A DNA stretch of 64,000 nucleotides from Isoetes taiwanensis. Lineage: Eukaryota; Streptophyta; Lycopodiopsida; Isoetales; Isoetaceae. This document shows, piece after piece, positions 27,524 to 40,600 of this stretch (within the stretch, counting starts at the first letter, position 1; every line of letters starts with the position of its first letter). The stretch lies in contig JAJEKV010000011.1 of assembly GCA_021234155.1 (NCBI GenBank), positions 18,926,677 to 18,990,676 of the forward strand. Reading direction: 5' to 3'. The position numbers and the translations under genes are program-made. A model generated the notes under the pieces. It had not been told where the DNA came from, did not search any database, and saw nothing but the letters and a program-made list of their open reading frames with translations.

Positions 27524-27954
27524 AGAATATGTAGCAAAATAACAGGGGGTTCCAGGGGGATTTGATATAGATATAATTCTTGAAACCATAGACCATATCC
27601 CTAAAACAATTCAATGGGTTATTATAAAAAAAAACATAGATTTAAGATAAAAAATAGTCACATTAGCTCACTAGTTAGATTGGTTAAAGTAGTCTTATTA
27701 GGACATTGAGTTATTTTAGTAGAGGTTCGAATCCCCGTATTTCATATTCTAAAAGCTTAAATGAAACCGTATAGAGGCACGATATACCATCAAAACCTTA
27801 GGCAAACTCGTATTCGACATCTTAAAATCATAGGCGTCCCCAATCATAATTGAGCATAATCGAAACGAGAGGTGTCCAGAGGCTCCAACATACAGTCTGG
27901 GCCGTAGGATTGACAGATCCGGACGATCGGGGTAGTCCATGGTGCACCTCGTTT
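27524..27954 (+). repeat. Representative full satellite monomer (431 bp)
   Basis: A cleanly delimited monomer with an intact B box. In this monomer the only + strand run of four or more T lies between the A and B boxes (27714-27717), and none occurs downstream of the B box before the next monomer. Confidence 0.9.
27664..27734 (+). promoter_or_regulatory. tRNA-like Pol III promoter motif (A box + B box) in the satellite monomer
   Basis: tagctcactag (27664) matches the A-box consensus TRGCNNAGYNGG at about 10 of 12 positions, and ggttcgaatcc (27724-27734) is a perfect B box. They are 60 bp apart, longer than in most tRNAs but within the range used by Pol III. The acceptor, D and T stems do not pair properly, so this is not a tRNA gene. 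Several copies lose one base of the B-box CpG (ggttcaatcc or ggttgaatcc). Confidence 0.5.
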
Positions 27955-30900
27955 AGAATATGTAGCAAAATAACAGGGGGTTCCAGGGGGATTTGATATA
28001 GATATAATTCTTGAAACCATAGACCATATCCCTAAAACAATTCAATGGGTTATTATAAAAAAAATAGATTTAAGATAAAAATAGTCACATTAGCTCACTA
28101 GTTAGATTGGTTAAAGTAGTCTTATTAGGACATTGAGTTATTTTAGTAGAGGTTCGAATCCCCAGTATTTCATATTCTAAAAGCTTAAATGAAACCGTGA
28201 TAGAGGCCGCGATATACCATCAAAACCTTAGGCAAACTCATTATTCGACATCTTAAAATCATAGGCGCCCCCAATCATAATTGAGCATAATCGAAAAGCG
28301 AGGTGGTGTCGGAGGCTCCAACATACGATCACGGGCGTGGGATTGGCCGGATCCGGGATTGTGGTAGTCCGTGGTGCACCTCGTTTAGAATATGTAGCAA
28401 AATAACAGGGGGTTCCGTGGGGATTTGATATAGATATAATTCTTGAAACCATAGACCATATCCCTAAAACAATTCAATGGGTTATTATAAAAAAAAAAAA
28501 AAAACATAGATTTAAGATAAAAAATAGTCACATTAGCTCACTAGTTAGATTGGTTAAAGTAGTCTTATTAGGACATTGAGTTATTTTAGTAGAGGTTCAA
28601 TCCCCGTGATTTCATATTCTAAAAGCTTAAATGAAACCGTTATAGAGGGCACGATATACCATCAAAACCTTAGGCAAACTCAGAAATTCCCCCCAATCAT
28701 AATTGAGCATAATCACCATATCCAACACCATATCCCTAAAACAATTCAATGGGTTATTATAAAAAAAACCATAGACATAGATTTAAGATAAAAAAATAGT
28801 CACATTAGCTCACTAGTTAGATTGGTTAAAGTAGTCTTATTAGGACATTGAGTTATTTTAGTAGAGGTTCAATCCCCGTATTTCATATTCTAAAAGCTTA
28901 AATGAAACCGTATAGAGGCACGATATACCATCAAAACCTTAGGCAAACTCGTGATTCGACATCTTAAAATCATAGGCGCCCCCAATCATAATTGAGCATA
29001 ATCAAAACGAGGTGTCCAGAGGCTCCAACATACGTGCATTAGCCATGAGGATTGGTTAATCCGATTCCATTGAGGGTAGTCCAGGTGCACCTCGTTTAGA
29101 ATATGTAGCAAAATAACAGGGGTTCCGTGGGGATTTGATATAGATATAATTCTTGAAACCATAGACCATATCCCTAAAACAATTCAATGGGTTATTATAA
29201 AAAAAAACATAGATTTAAGATAAAAAATAGTCACATTAGCTCACTAGTTAGATTGGTTAAAGTAGTCTTATTAGGACATTGAGTTATTTTAGTAGAGGTT
29301 CAATCCCCGTCATTTTTCATATTCTAAAAGCTTAAATGAAACCGTGATAGAGGCACGATATACCATCAAAACCTTAGGCAAACTTCAATGGGTTATTATA
29401 AAAAAACATAGATTTAAGACATCTTAAAAATCATAGGACATTGAGTTATTTTAGTAGAGGTTCGAATCCAATCATAATTGAGCATAATCCCTGTCCAGAG
29501 GCTCCAACATGCCCCAATTCAATGGGATTGACAGATCCGACGACTCGGTGGTAGTCCGTGCACCTCGTTTAGAATATGTAGCAAAATAACAGGGGGTTCG
29601 GTGGGATTTGATATAGATATAATTCTTGAAACCATAGACCATATCCCTAAAACAATTCAATGGGTTATTATAAAAAAAAAAACATAGATTTAAGATAAAA
29701 AATAGTCACATTAGCTCACTAGTTAGATTGGTTAAAGTAGTCTTATTAGGACATTGAGTTATTTTAGTAGAGGTTCGAAACCCCGTATTTCATATTCTAA
29801 AAGCTTAAATGAAACCGTATAGAGGCACGATATACCATCAAAAATTCGACATCTTAAAATCATAGGCGTCCCCAATCATAATTGAGCATAATCGAAACGA
29901 GAGGTGTCCAGAGGCTCCAACATACAGTCTGGGCCGTAGGATTGACAGATCCGACGACTGTGGTAGTCCAGGGTGCACCTCGTTTAGAATATGTAGCAAA
30001 ATAACAGGGGGTTCCAGGGGGATTTGATATAGATATAATTCTTGAAACCATAGACCATATCCCTAAAACAATTCAATGGGTTATTATAAAAAAAAAAACA
30101 TAGATTTAAGATAAAAAATAGTCACATTAGCTCACTAGTTAGATTGGTTAAAGTAGTCTTATTAGGACATTGAGTTATTTTAGTAGAGGTTGAATCCCCT
30201 CGTATTTCATATTCTAAAAGCTTAAATGAAACCGTATAGAGGCACGATATACCATCAAAACCTTAGGCAAACTCAGATTCGACATCTTAAAATCATAGGC
30301 GTCCCCAATCATAATTGAGCATAATCAAAAGCGAGAGGTGTCCAGAGGCTCCAACATACTGATGCGGGCATAAGGATTGAAACCATCCGACGCATCGTGG
30401 GTAGTCCAGGTGCACCTCGCTTAGAATATGTAGCAAAATAACAGGGGTTCCGTGGGGATTTGATATAGATATAATTCTTGAAACCATAGACCATATCCCT
30501 AAAACAATTCAATGGGTTATTATAAAAAAAAAAAAACATAGATTTAAGATAAAAAATAGTCACATTAGCTCACTAGTTAGATTGGTTAAAGTAGTCTTAT
30601 TAGGACATTGAGTTATTTTAGTAGAGGTTCGAATCCCCAGTATTTCATATTCTAAAAGCTTAAATGAAACCGTGATAGAGGCACGATATACCATCAAAAC
30701 CTTAGGCAAACTCAGTATTCAATGCACCATATCCCACCATATCCCTAAAACAATTCAATGGGTTATTATAAAAAAAAACATAGATTTAAGATAAAAAATA
30801 GTCACATTAGCTCACTAGTTAGATTGGTTAAAGTAGTCTTATTAGGACATTGAGTTATTTTTAGTAGAGGTTCAATCCCCAGATTTCATATTCTAAAAGC

Positions 30901-33900
30901 TTAAATGAAACCGTATAGAGGCCGCGATATACCATCAAAACCTTAGGCAAACTTCGTATTCGACATCTTAAAATCATAGGCGCCCCAATCATAATTGAGC
31001 ATAATCGAAGCGAGAGGTGTCCAGGGGCTCCAACATACTGATGCGGGCCGTGGGATTGATGAATCCGACGACCGTGGTAGTCCGGGGTGCACCTCGTTTA
31101 GAATATGTAGCAAAATAACAGGGGTTCCAGGGGATTTGATATAGATATAATTCTTGAAACCATAGACCATATCCCTAAAACAATTCAATGGGTTATTATA
31201 AAAAAAACATAGATTTAAGATAAAAAAATAGTCACATTAGCTCACTAGTTAGATTGGTTAAAGTAGTCTTATTAGGACATTGAGTTATTTTAGTAGAGGT
31301 TCAATCCCCTGTATTTCATATTCTAAAAGCTTAAATGAAACCGTATAGAGGCACGATATACCATCAAAACCTTTAACTTCATATTCAACGGCAAACTCAA
31401 TCATATTGGGTTATACCATATCCCTAAAACAATTCAATGGGTTATTATAAAAAAAAAAAAAGAGGACATAGATTTAAGATAAAAAAATAGTCACATTAGC
31501 TCACTAGTTAGATTGGTTAAAGTAGTCTTATTAGGACATTGAGTTATTTTAGTAGAGGTTCGAATCCCATACAGGTATTTCATATTCTAAAAGCTTAAAT
31601 GAAACCGTGCATAGAGGCACGATATACCATCAAAACCTTAGGCAAACTCAAAACAATTCAATGGGTTATTATAAAAACATCTTAAAATCATATTAGCTCA
31701 CTCCCCAATCATAATTGAGCATAATTGGATCCCGTATTTCATATTCTAAGGTGTCGAAACCGTCCAACATAACGGACATCTTAAATCATAGATTGAATCA
31801 TAATTGAGATCCGAAAACGAGGTGTCCGAGGTCTCCAACATACCGGTAGAACCGGTAGTCCGTAGTGCACCTCGCTTAGAATATGTAGCAAAATAACAGG
31901 GGTTCCAGGGGGATTTGATATAGATATAATTCTTGAAACCATAGACCATATCCCTAAAACAATTCAATGGGTTATTATAAAAAAAAACATAGATTTAAGA
32001 TAAAAATAGTCACATTAGCTCACTAGTTAGATTGGTTAAAGTAGTCTTATTAGGACATTGAGTTATTTTAGTAGAGGTTCAATCCCCTGTATTTCATATT
32101 CTAAAAGCTTAAATGAAACCGTATAGAGGCACGATATACCATCAAAACCTTAGGCAAACTCAAATTATTCGACGCACCATATCCCACCATATCCCTAAAA
32201 CAATTCAATGGGTTATTATAAAAAAAAACATAGATTTAAGATAAAAAAATAGTCACATTAGCTCACTAGTTAGATTGGTTAAAGTAGTCTTATTAGGACA
32301 TTGAGTTATTTTTAGTAGAGGTTCAATCCCGTATTTCATATTCTAAAAGCTTAAATGAAACCGTATAGAGGCACGATATACCATCAAAACCTTAGGCAAA
32401 CTCAGATTCGACATCTTAAAATCATAGGCGTCCCCAATCATAATTGAGCATAATCGAAACGAGAGGTGTCCAGAGGCTCCAACATACAGACTGGGCCGTA
32501 GGATTGACAGATCCGACGACTGTGGTAGTCCAGGGTGCACCTCGTTTAGAATATGTAGCAAAATAACAGGGGGTTCCAGGGGGATTTGATATAGATATAA
32601 TTCTTGAAACCATAGACCATATCCCTAAAACAATTCAATGGGTTATTATAAAAAAAAAACATAGATTTAAGATAAAAAATAGTCACATTAGCTCACTAGT
32701 TAGATTGGTTAAAGTAGTCTTATTAGGACATTGAGTTATTTTAGTAGAGGTTGAATCCCCCTAAAATTTCATATTCTAAAAAGCTTAAATGAAACCGTTA
32801 TAGAGGCACGATATACCATCAAAACCTTAGGCAAACTTCAGATTCGACATCTTAAAATCATAGGCGTCCCCAATCATAATTGAGCATAATCAAACGCAGA
32901 GGTGTCCAGAGGCTCCAACATACAAGCCCGTCTGGGCCGTAGGATTGACAGATCCGACGACTGTGGTAGTCCAGGGTGCACCTCGTTTAGAATATGTAGC
33001 AAAATAACAGGGGGTTCCAGGGGATTTGATATAGATATAATTCTTGAAACCATAGACCATATCCCTAAAACAATTCAATGGGTTATTATAAAAAAAAAAC
33101 ATAGATTTAAGATAAAAAATAGTCACATTAGCTCACTAGTTAGATTGGTTAAAGTAGTCTTATTAGGACATTGAGTTATTTTAGTAGAGGTTCAAATCCC
33201 AGATTTCATATTCTAAAAGCTTAAATGAAACCGTATAGAGGCACGATATACCATCAAAACCTTAGGCAAACTCGCTATTAAGGGGGTTCAGCACCATATC
33301 CCACCATATCCCTAAAACAATTCAATGGGTTATTATAAAAAAAACATAGATTTAAGATAAAAAAATAGTCACATTAGCTCACTAGTTAGATTGGTTAAAG
33401 TAGTCTTATTAGGACATTGAGTTATTTTAGTAGAGGTTGAATCCTCAGTATTTCATATTCTAAAAGCTTAAATGAAACCGTATAGAGGCACGATATACCA
33501 TCAAAACCTTAGGCAAACTTATTCGACATCTTAAAATCATAGGCCCCCAATCATAATTGAGCATAATCAAAACGAGAGGTGTCCAGAGGCTCCAACATTA
33601 GATCACCGGGCCAGAGGATTGGATGAGATCCATAGTCGAGTGCACCTCGCTTAGAATATGTAGCAAAATAACAGGGGTTTCGTGGGGATTTGATATAGAT
33701 ATAATTCTTGAAACCATAGACCATATCCCTAAAACAATTCAATGGGTTATTATAAAAAAAACATAGATTTAAGATAAAAAATAGTCACATTAGCTCACTA
33801 GTTAGATTGGTTAAAGTAGTCTTATTAGGACATTGAGTTATTTTAGTAGAGGTTCGAATCCCCGTATTTCATATTCTAAAAGCTTAAATGAAACCGTATA

Positions 33901-34377
33901 GAGGCACGATATACCATCAAAACCTTAGGCAAACTTCATTATTCGACATCTTAAAAATCATAGGCGCCCCAATCATAATTGAGCATAATCAAACGAGAGG
34001 TGTCCAGAGGCTCCAACATACACCGGGGTAGGAGGATTGGATGATCCGACGACAGGGTAGTCCAGGTGCACCTCGTTTAGAATATGTAGCAAAATAACAG
34101 GGGGTTCCAGGGGGATTTGATATAGATATAATTCTTGAAACCATAGACCATATCCCTAAAACAATTCAATGGGTTATTATAAAAAAAAAAACATAGATTT
34201 AAGATAAAAAATAGTCACATTAGCTCACTAGTTAGATTGGTTAAAGTAGTCTTATTAGGACATTGAGTTATTTTAGTAGAGGTTCGAATCCCCGTATTTC
34301 ATATTCTAAAAGCTTAAATGAAACCGTATAGAGGCACGATATACCATCAAAACCTTAGGCAAACTCGTATTCGACAG

Positions 34378-34618
34378 ACCATATCCGACCATATCCCTAA
34401 AACAATTCAATGGGTTATTATAAAAAAAAAACATAGATTTAAGATAAAAAATAGTCACATTAGCTCACTAGTTAGATTGGTTAAAGTAGTCTTATTAGGA
34501 CATTGAGTTATTTTAGTAGAGGTTCGAATCCCCGTATTTCATATTCTAAAAGCTTAAATGAAACCGTATAGAGGCACGATATACCATCAAAACCTTAGGC
34601 AAACTCGTATTCGACATC
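34378..34618 (+). repeat. Short (~240-bp) satellite monomer variant
   Basis: Example of the short class. After ctcgtattcgac the sequence jumps to gaccatatccgaccatatcc, skipping the GC-richer end and the start of the next monomer. The same type of junction (accatatccNaccatatcc) appears near 28715, 30725, 32176, 33290 and 35440. Confidence 0.85.
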
Positions 34619-37600
34619 TTAAAATCATAGGCGTCCCCAATCATAATTGAGCATAATCAAACGAGGGTGTCCAGAGGCTCCAACATACTGATGGGGCGTA
34701 GGATTGAATCCGACGACCGTGGTAGTCCAGTGCACCTCGCTTAGAATATGTAGCAAAATAACAGGGGGGTTCCAGGGATTTGATATAGATATAATTCTTG
34801 AAACCATAGACCATATCCCTAAAACAATTCAATGGGTTATTATAAAAAAATAGATTTAAGATAAAAAATAGTCACATTAGCTCACTAGTTAGATTGGTTA
34901 AAGTAGTCTTATTAGGACATTGAGTTATTTTAGTAGAGGTTCAATCCCGTGTATTTCATATTCTAAAAGCTTAAATGAAACCGTATAGAGGCACGATATA
35001 CCATCAAAACCTTAGGCAAACTCGTATTCGACATCTTAAAATCATAGGCGTCCCCAATCATAATTGAGCATAATCGAAACGAGAGGTGTCCAGAGGCTCC
35101 AACATACAGTCTGGGCCGTAGGATTGACAGATCCGACGACTGTGGTAGTCCAGGGTGCACCTCGTTTAGAATATGTAGCAAAATAACAGGGATATCTATC
35201 CCTAAAACAATTCAATGGGTTATTATAAAAAAAAAACATAGATTTAAGATAAAAAATAGTCACATTAGCTCACTAGTTAGATTGGTTAAAGTAGTCTTAT
35301 TAGGACATTGAGTTATTTTAGTAGAGGTTCAATCCCCAGTATTTCATATTCTAAAAGCTTAAATGAAACCGTGATAGAGGCACGATATACCATCAAAACT
35401 CAGATCAAACCTTAGGCAAACTCAGATTCAACAAAGACCATATCCGACCATATCCCTAAAACAATTCAATGGGTTATTATAAAAAAAATATCCCTAAAAC
35501 ATAGATTTAAGATAAAAAAATAGTCACATTAGCTCACTAGTTAGATTGGTTAAAGTAGTCTTATTAGGACATTGAGTTATTTTAGTAGAGGTTCAATCCC
35601 CGTATTTCATATTCTAAAAAAGCTTAAATGAAACCGTATAGAGGCACGATATACCATCAAAACCTTAGGCAAACTCGATTCACATCTTAAAATCATAGGC
35701 GCCCCTAATCATAATTGAGCATAATCGAACGAGAGGTGTCCAGAGGCTCCAACATACGATGCGGGCCGTGGGATTGGATGTGATCCGACGACCGTGGTAG
35801 TCCAGTGCACCTCGTTTAGAATATGTAGCAAAATAACAGGGGTTCGGGGGATTTGATATAGATATAATTCTTGAAACCATAGACCATATCCCTAAAACAA
35901 TTCAATGGGTTATTATAAAAAAACATAGATTTAAGATAAAAAATAGTCACATTAGCTCACTAGTTAGATTGGTTAAAGTAGTCTTATTAGGACATTGAGT
36001 TATTTTAGTAGAGGTTCAATCCCCGTATTTCATATTCTAAAAGCTTAAATGAAACCGTAGATAGAGGCACGATATACCATCAAAACCTTAGGCAAACTTC
36101 GTTATTCGACATCTTAAAATCATAGGCGTCCCCAATCATAATTGAGCATATAATCAAAACGAGAGGTGTCGAGGAAGGCTCCAACATACAATGCGGGGCG
36201 TGATTGATATAATTCTTGAAACCATAGATCCGGCGGACCGTGGTAGTCCGATAAAAATAGCACCTCGTTTAGAATATGTAGCAAAATAACAGGGGTTCCA
36301 GGGGATTTGATATAGATATAATTCTTGAAACCATAGACCATATCCCTAAAACAATTCAATGGGTTATTATAAAAAAAAAACATAGATTTAAGATAAAAAA
36401 TAGTCACATTAGCTCACTAGTTAGATTGGTTAAAGTAGTCTTATTAGGACATTGAGTTATTTTAGTAGAGGTTCGAATCCCCAAAATATTTCATATTCTA
36501 AAAGCTTAAATGAAACCGTATAGAGGCACGATATACCATCAAAACCTTAGGCAAACTTCATTATTAGACATCTTAAAATCATAGGTCCCCAATCATAATT
36601 GAGCATAATCGAAACGAGAGGTGTCCAAAGGCTCCAACATACCGGGCCGTAGGATTGGATGATCCGACGGCACCGTGGTAGTCCGGGGTGCACCTCGTTT
36701 AGAATATGTAGCAAAATAACAGGGGGTTCCAGGGGGATTTGATATAGATATAATTCTTGAAACCATAGACCATATCCCTAAAACAATTCAATGGGTTATT
36801 ATAAAAAAAAACATAGATTTAAGATAAAAAATAGTCACATTAGCTCACTAGTTAGATTGGTTAAAGTAGTCTTATTAGGACATTGAGTTATTTTTAGTAG
36901 AGGTTCGAATCCCCGTATTTCATATTCTAAAAGCTTAAATGAAACCGTGATAGAGGCACGATATACCATCAAAACCTTAGGCAAACTCATATTCGACATC
37001 TTAAAATCATAGGTCCCCAATCATAATTGAGCATAATCGAAGCGAGAGGTGTCCGGAGGCTCCAACATACTGATGCGGGCCGTGGGATTGGCCGAGATCC
37101 GACGGTATGTGGTAGTCCAGTCGGTGCACCTCGTTTAGAATATGTAGCAAAATAACAGGGGTTCCAGGGGGATTTGATATAGATATAATTCTTGAAACCA
37201 TAGACCATATCCCTAAAACAATTCAATGGGTTATTATAAAAAAAAACATAGATTTAAGATAAAAAATAGTCACATTAGCTCACTAGTTAGATTGGTTAAA
37301 GTAGTCTTATTAGGACATTGAGTTATTTTAGTAGAGGTTGAATCCCAGTATTTCATATTCTAAAAGCTTAAATGAAACCGTTATAGAGGCACGATATACC
37401 ATCAAAACCTTAGCAAACTTCGTATTATTGACATCTTAAAATCATAGGCGTCCCCAATCATAATTGAGCATAATCAAACGAGAGGTGTCCGGGAGGCTCC
37501 AACATACTGGGGCTGGGCGTGGGATTGACAGATCCGACGATCGTGGTAGTCCAGGTGCACCTCGTTTAGAATATGTAGCAAAATAACAGGGGGTTCGAGG

Positions 37601-40600
37601 GGATTTGATATAGATATAATTCTTGAAACCATAGACCATATCCCTAAAACAATTCAATGGGTTATTATAAAAAAAACATAGATTTAAGATAAAAAATAGT
37701 CACATTAGCTCACTAGTTAGATTGGTTAAAAGTAGTCTTATTAGGACATTGAGTTATTTTAGTAGAGGTTGAATCCCCCGTATTTCATATTCTAAAAAGC
37801 TTAAATGAAACCGTATAGAGGCACGATATACCATCAAAACCTTAGGCAAACTTCATTGATTCGACATCTTAAAATCATAGGCGTCCCCAATCATAATTGA
37901 GCATAATCGAAAACGAGAGGTGTCCAGAGGCTCCAACATACGATCACGGGCGTGTAGGATTGACCAGATCCGACGACCGTGGTAGTCCGTGGGTGCACCT
38001 CGTTTAGAATATGTAGCAAAATAACAGGGGTTCGAGGGGATTTGATATAGATATAATTCTTGAAACCATAGACCATATCCCTAAAACAATTCAATGGGTT
38101 ATTATAAAAAAAAAAACATAGATTTAAGATAAAAAATAGTCACATTAGCTCACTAGTTAGATTGGTTAAAGTAGTCTTATTAGGACATTGAGTTATTTTA
38201 GTAGAGGTTGAATCCCATTATTTCATATTCTAAAAGCTTAAATGAAACCGTATAGAGGCAACGATATACCATCAAAACCTTAGGCAAACTTCAGTATTCG
38301 ACATCTTAAAATCATAGGCGTCCCCAATCATAATTGAGCATAATCGAAACGAGAGGTGTCCAGAGGCTCCAACATACGATCCGGGCGTAGGATTGACAGA
38401 ATCCGACGGCCCGTGGTAGTCCGAGGTGCACCTCGTTTAGAATATGTAGCAAAATAACGGGGGTTCGGGGGGATTTGATATAGATATAATTCTTGAAACC
38501 ATAGACCATATCCCTAAAACAATTCAATGGGTTATTATAAAAAAAAACATAGATTTAAGATAAAAAAATAGTCACATTAGCTCACTGGTTAGATTGGTTA
38601 AAGTAGTCTTATTAGGACATTGAGTTATTTTAGTAGAGGTTGAATCCCCGTATTTCATATTCTAAAAGCTTAAATGAAACCGTTATAGAGGCCGCGATAT
38701 ACCATCAAAACCTTAGGGCAAACTTCGTATTCGACATCTTAAAATCATAGGCCCCCAATCATAATTGAGCATAATCGAAGCGAGAGGTGTCCGGAGGGGC
38801 TCCAACATACACCGCGGGCGGTAGGATTGGCCATCCGATCCACGGTGGTAGTCGAGGGTGCACCTCGTTTAGAATATGTAGCAAAATAACGAGGGGTTCC
38901 AGGGGGTTTTGATATAGATATAATTCTTGAAACCATAGACCATATCCCTAAAACAATTCAATGGGTTATTATAAAAAAAAACATAGATTTAAGATAAAAA
39001 AATAGTCACATTAGCTCACTGGTTAGATTGGTTAAAGTAGTCTTATTAGGACATTGAGTTATTTTAGTAGAGGTTCAATCCCCTCAGTATTTCATATTCT
39101 AAAAGCTTAAATGAAACCGTATAGAGGCCGATATACCATCAAAACCTTAGGCAAACTTCGTATTCGACATCTTAAAATCATAGGCGTCCCCAATCATAAT
39201 TGAGCATAATCGAAACGAGAGGTGTCCAGAGGCTCCAACATATCTGATGCGGGCGTTGGGATTGACAGATCCGGCGCGGGTAGTCCGGGGTGCACCCTCG
39301 TTTAGAATATGTAGCAAAATAACAGGGGGTTCGAGGGGGGATTTGATATAGATATAATTCTTGAAACCATAGACCATATCCCTAAAAACAATTCAATGGG
39401 TTATTATAAAAAAAAACATAGATTTAAGATAAAAAAATAGTCACATTAGCTCACTAGTTAGATTGGTTAAAGTAGTCTTATTAGGACATTGAGTTATTTT
39501 AGTAGAGGTTCGAATCCCCGTATTTCATATTCTAAAAGCTTAAATGAAACCGTATAGAGGCAACGATATACCATCAAAACCTTAGGCAAACTTCGTATTC
39601 ACATCTTAAAATCATAGGCGCCCCCAATCATAATTGAGCATAATCGAAACGAGAGGTGTCCGAGGCTCCAACATACTGATCCCGGCCGTGGATTGACCGA
39701 TCCGACGGCTGTGGGTAGTCCAGGTGCACCTCGTTTAGAATATGTAGCAAAATAACAGGGGTTCGGGGGGGATTTGATATAGATATAATTCTTGAAACCA
39801 TAGACCATATCCCTAAAACAATTCAATGGGTTATTATAAAAAAAAACATAGATTTAAGATAAAAAATAGTCACATTAGCTCACTAGTTAGATTGGTTAAA
39901 GTAGTCTTATTAGGACATTGAGTTATTTTAGTAGAGGTTCAATCCCAGTATTTCATATTCTAAAAGCTTAAATGAAACCGTATAGAGGCCGCGATATACC
40001 ATCAAAACCTTAGGCAAACTCATTATTCGACATCTTAAAATCATAGGCCCCCCCAATCATAATTGAGCATAATCGAAACGAGAGGTGTCCGAGAGGCTCC
40101 AACATACGATGCGGGCCGTAGGATTGATGCATCCGATCCGACGATTTGTGGTAGTCGGGTGCACCTCGTTTAGAATATGTAGCAAAATAACGAGGGGGTT
40201 CGAGGGGGATTTGATATAGATATAATTCTTGAAACCATAGACCATATCCCTAAAACAATTCAATGGGTTATTATAAAAAAAAACATAGATTTAAGATAAA
40301 AAATAGTCACATTAGCTCACTAGTTAGATTGGTTAAAGTAGTCTTATTAGGACATTGAGTTATTTTAGTAGAGGTTCGAATCCCCGTATTTCATATTCTA
40401 AAAGCTTAAATGAAACCGTATAGAGGCCGCGATATACCATCAAAACCTTAGGCAAACTTCAGTATTCGACATCTTAAAATCATAGAAGTCCCCAATCATA
40501 ATTGAGCATAATCGAAACGAGAGGTGTCGAGAGGCTCCAACATACGATGCAGGGCCGTAGGATTGACATCCGGCGGCCCCGTGGTAGTCGGGGTGCACCT

